A stretch of 64,000 nucleotides of DNA from Bythopirellula goksoeyrii. GTDB taxonomy: Bacteria; Planctomycetota; Planctomycetia; Pirellulales; Lacipirellulaceae. The stretch spans positions 2,640,338 to 2,704,337 of the forward strand of contig NZ_CP042913.1 in NCBI RefSeq assembly GCF_008065115.1, given 5' to 3'. This document shows, piece after piece, positions 62,201 to 64,000 of the stretch. Position 1 is the first letter of the stretch, and every line of letters begins with the position of its first letter. The notes below the pieces were generated by a model that was not told where the DNA came from, ran no database searches, and saw nothing but the letters and a program-made list of their open reading frames with translations. The position numbers and the translations under genes are program-made.

Positions 62201-62857
62201 ATGCTTCCTGATCCTTTGCGATTGACGATAGCCTTGCTGCCGGTAGTTTCTTACTGCTTGATGCTGGGGATATTGAACGCGCGGCGCAAGCCATTTATCA
62301 CAACAGGTGGGGCTGACCTGGCGACTCTGGGGGTTGCGCTCTCGGGTTTGGTCTTTATTGGCCCCATCGAATTATTCCGTCCTGAAGCTGCCTCCGTGGA
62401 GTTCGGTGGGTACGTGTGGCTGTTTCTCCTGGTGCTCTATTGGCTCGCCATCTGGCTCACAATGCTTCTGGCGCGGCCTCGTCTGGTGATCTACAACATC
62501 AGCTCGGAAGAACTTCGCCCCGTCTTGTCCGAGGCAGCCCGCAGCCTTGATCCTCAAGCGCGATGGGCCGGCGATAGCCTCTCGATGCCAACGGTGGGAA
62601 TCCAGCTGCATCTGGAAACTTTCGAAATCATGCGCAATGTTTCCTTGGTCGCCAGCGGCTCGAAGCAGAATCTTGCCAGTTGGCGACAGTTGGCCGGACT
62701 GCTCGGCTCCAGGCTCGACGGACTCTCGGTGGATTCCAACCCGCGCTGGTTGGGAATCGTGCTATTTGCGATAATCCTCTTGGCCACTAGCATGGTCCAC
62801 ATGCTGAATCACCCCCAGCAGATCGCCCAGGCGATGCAGGAGATTTTCTCCTATTGA
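62201..62857 (+). CDS. Membrane protein of unknown function (218 aa)
   Basis: Three N-terminal helices (about 7-27, 38-55, 68-92) are followed by a cytoplasmic or periplasmic soluble region (95-190) and a final helix (about 187-205). The soluble part, with VIYNISSEELRPVLSEAARSL and GIQLHLETFEIMRNVSLVA, does not match a family I can name. It follows the peptidase by 52 nt on the same strand and may be co-transcribed. Confidence 0.6.
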   Translation: MLPDPLRLTIALLPVVSYCLMLGILNARRKPFITTGGADLATLGVALSGLVFIGPIELFRPEAASVEFGGYVWLFLLVLYWLAIWLTMLLARPRLVIYNISSEELRPVLSEAARSLDPQARWAGDSLSMPTVGIQLHLETFEIMRNVSLVASGSKQNLASWRQLAGLLGSRLDGLSVDSNPRWLGIVLFAIILLATSMVHMLNHPQQIAQAMQEIFSY

Positions 62858-62875
62858 GGGAAGACACGCCGCATG

Positions 62876-63190
62876 TCACTTAGATGGCTGAGGATCCTGC
62901 AAGTGAAACACGACGCGATAGGCCTGGTAGCCTGCTGCTATTTTGTCCGCGTAGAGAGAATCGAGTTCAGCCTGCAGTGCCAAGGCTGTGGGAAATCCAT
63001 CTGGGATAGCGTCGGCGTCGGTTAGTTCATCAATCTTGACTTCCTGCACGCTGTCTATCGTGATGTAGCCTGCACCAGGGATATAGCTCCGCTGGCCGTC
63101 ACGCATCATACGATGCTTCCACAAACGAATCGTTTGGGTTTTTTCTCTGCTACGAATGGCGGGCAGAAACTTCTTCTTGAACAAGAGCAT
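62876..63190 (-). CDS. ASCH-domain protein
   Basis: The 104-residue product covers a whole ASCH domain: SREKTQTIRLWKHRM with the conserved Lys-Thr-x-Thr-x-Arg core, then a loop AGYITIDSVQEVKIDELTDA in two strands, and DGFPTALALQAELDSLY. ASCH domains have the PUA-like beta-barrel fold and bind RNA; a few are nucleases or coactivators. The function here is open. It is convergent with the membrane protein gene. Confidence 0.8.
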   Translation of the reverse strand: MLLFKKKFLPAIRSREKTQTIRLWKHRMMRDGQRSYIPGAGYITIDSVQEVKIDELTDADAIPDGFPTALALQAELDSLYADKIAAGYQAYRVVFHLQDPQPSK

Positions 63191-63254
63191 GGCTTAGATC
63201 GTAGCCGCAGAACACTCGACTTGCCAAGGAGTCGCAGGTGGTACAGGTTCTCGA

Positions 63255-63341
63255 ATGACCAATGTCCAATGACCAATGACCAAGAGCCATTGAGTTAGTT
63301 CTCCGGCTGATATTGGTCGTTGGAAATTGAAAATTGGTCAT
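63255..63341. repeat. Clustered ATGACCAA repeats with inverted copies
   Basis: ATGACCAAT occurs at 63255-63263 and 63269-63277, ATGACCAA at 63276-63283, and the inverse ATTGGTCAT at 63333-63341 with ATTGGTCGT at 63312-63320. The arms could form a long imperfect hairpin. It lies between the ASCH gene and tRNA-Gly. Confidence 0.6.
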
Positions 63342-63420
63342 TTCCCGAACCGGCAAGTACCATTGGTTGTTTGGTGACTCATTCCCGGGGATTTTACCAC
63401 TCCGGGCAGGCCAAATCCCC

Positions 63421-63448
63421 TTGCGTACGCCAGAGGTGGGCCTATAAT
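63421..63448 (+). promoter_or_regulatory. Promoter of tRNA-Gly
   Basis: TTGCGT (63421-63426) and a perfect TATAAT (63443-63448) are separated by 16 nt. They stand about 55 nt before the tRNA. Confidence 0.55.
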
Positions 63449-63503
63449 TCGGGAATCGTTACTGTGCCTCTCGGGCATTAGGCAGGGGGGTGCAGAACGG
63501 ACT

Positions 63504-63576
63504 GCGGGTGTAGCTCAGTTGGTAGAGCACAACGTTGCCAACGTTGTTGTCGTCGGTTCGAACCCGATCACCCGCT
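63504..63576 (+). tRNA. tRNA-Gly (anticodon GCC)
   Basis: The 73-base sequence folds as a full cloverleaf: acceptor GCGGGTG with CACCCGC, D arm GCTC/GAGC, anticodon stem CAACG/CGTTG around the loop TTGCCAA with anticodon GCC, and T arm GTCGG/CCGAT around TTCGAAC. CCA is not encoded. The anticodon reads GGC and GGU. Confidence 0.97.
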
Positions 63577-63802
63577 CTAAGCACGAGTCCCGGCGAAAAA
63601 GCTGGCTGAAATCCAGCGAGTATCGCGGGACTGCCGATAGAGTTCGCTTCGAATTGGAGCCCGCCCCCGCTTTCTTGGCCTTCCACTTGGGGAGGCACAA
63701 TTGCTGGTAGCGGGTTCTTGGTTTTTTAGAAGATAAGTTTCTTGCCGCCGGACTACCCAAGTTGAGGTTTTCCAGGCGAGATTTTCGCAGAGAGAAAAGT
63801 CC

Positions 63803-64000
63803 ATGGCAGACGAAGAACAACAAGCAGATACGCTGACCGCTGAGGAAGATCAGCCACTCAACCTTCAGGTGGAGGTCACCAGTCCCAGCGATTGCGAACG
63901 TCACGTGACCGTGACCGTCTCACGCGAGGACATCGATCGTTATATGAACGATGCCTACAGTGAGCTGATGCCGAGCGCTAACGTACCGGGGTTCCGTATC
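63803..64000 (+). CDS. tig: Trigger factor, N-terminal part (partial)
   Basis: The gene starts at ATG 63803 and runs off the right edge after 66 codons. The first 18 residues (MADEEQQADTLTAEEDQP) are acidic and precede the ribosome-binding domain, in which QVEVTSPSDCERHVTVTVSR and YSELMPSANVPGFR match the trigger factor N-domain. The ribosome-contact GFRxGKxP motif starts at the very end of the window. Trigger factor is the ribosome-bound folding chaperone. It lies 226 nt after tRNA-Gly; clpP and clpX often follow it. Confidence 0.85.
   Translation, partial: MADEEQQADTLTAEEDQPLNLQVEVTSPSDCERHVTVTVSREDIDRYMNDAYSELMPSANVPGFRI

Noticed and set aside
63150-63356. Minus-strand open frame with the ALGHWSLDIGH pattern
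   Set aside because: The peptide pattern comes from the ATGACCAA repeats, which give similar false peptides in many genomes.

Overview
The window looks like a piece of a planctomycete chromosome, most likely from the Pirellulales. The support is a combination of family hallmarks: a DUF1559 pseudopilin-like protein with an H-x9-DG tail, an exported beta-helix protein with a planctomycete LEPR-like N-terminal motif and dockerin repeats, a PEP-CTERM-tailed SUMF1-domain protein, DUF1598 and DUF11-repeat proteins, a prenyltransferase-repeat protein, a Ser/Thr kinase with a fused receiver-like domain, and many stand-alone genes on both strands with few long operons. No rRNA, CRISPR array, prophage or insertion sequence was seen.

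Layout. 1-2.6 kb: end of nuoN, a helical protein, and a DUF1559 protein followed by a small lipoprotein. 2.7-6.7 kb (minus): an NHL-repeat lipoprotein and a 1019-residue vWA protein. 6.8-8.7 kb (plus): a TsaC/Sua5 domain fused to a low-molecular-weight phosphatase, then rpiB. 8.8-12.5 kb (minus): two exported proteins, 27 nt apart, behind a promoter whose spacer is a run of 13 C. 12.5-15.7 kb: a 1-kb non-coding stretch rich in palindromes, a protein kinase and a small coiled-coil protein. 16-25 kb: a large exported protein, glycerate kinase, DUF1598 and DUF11 proteins, and a stand-alone LigD-phosphoesterase-like protein. 25-33 kb: lysS, a LolCE/LolD-type exporter, ilvE, a small gene broken by an in-frame TAG, a PIN toxin-antitoxin pair, recJ and rpmG. 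33-43.6 kb: a prenyltransferase-repeat protein, a trkA-trkH-membrane protein operon, and an ABC ATPase/permease/TPR-like operon. 44-51.8 kb: crotonase, aldose epimerase, ROK kinase, ferredoxin-NADP reductase-like protein, two exported proteins of unknown role, and a catalytically degenerate RNase H-like protein. 52-64 kb: glgB, a PpiD/SurA-like membrane protein with a long acidic insert, topA, an M28 glutaminyl-cyclase-like peptidase behind three tandem promoter-like repeats, an ASCH protein, tRNA-Gly and the start of tig.

The strongest candidate for something undescribed is at 11.4-12.5 kb. On the minus strand a perfect TTGACA is followed by G, 13 C, A and TAAACT, so the homopolymer fills the -35/-10 spacer and leaves it two bases short of the 17-nt optimum. 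This is the architecture of known phase-variable promoters in Bordetella and Neisseria. It would switch a two-gene unit encoding a PEP-CTERM SUMF1 protein and a dockerin/beta-helix surface protein. Other second-look items are the small gene with an in-frame TAG next to the toxin-antitoxin module, the TsaC-phosphatase fusion carrying the arginine-phosphatase signature, three exact copies of a 15-base palindrome, tandem extended -10 repeats before the M28 peptidase, and several proteins that keep a fold but have lost catalytic residues. All functional statements are from reading the sequence; no searches were run.
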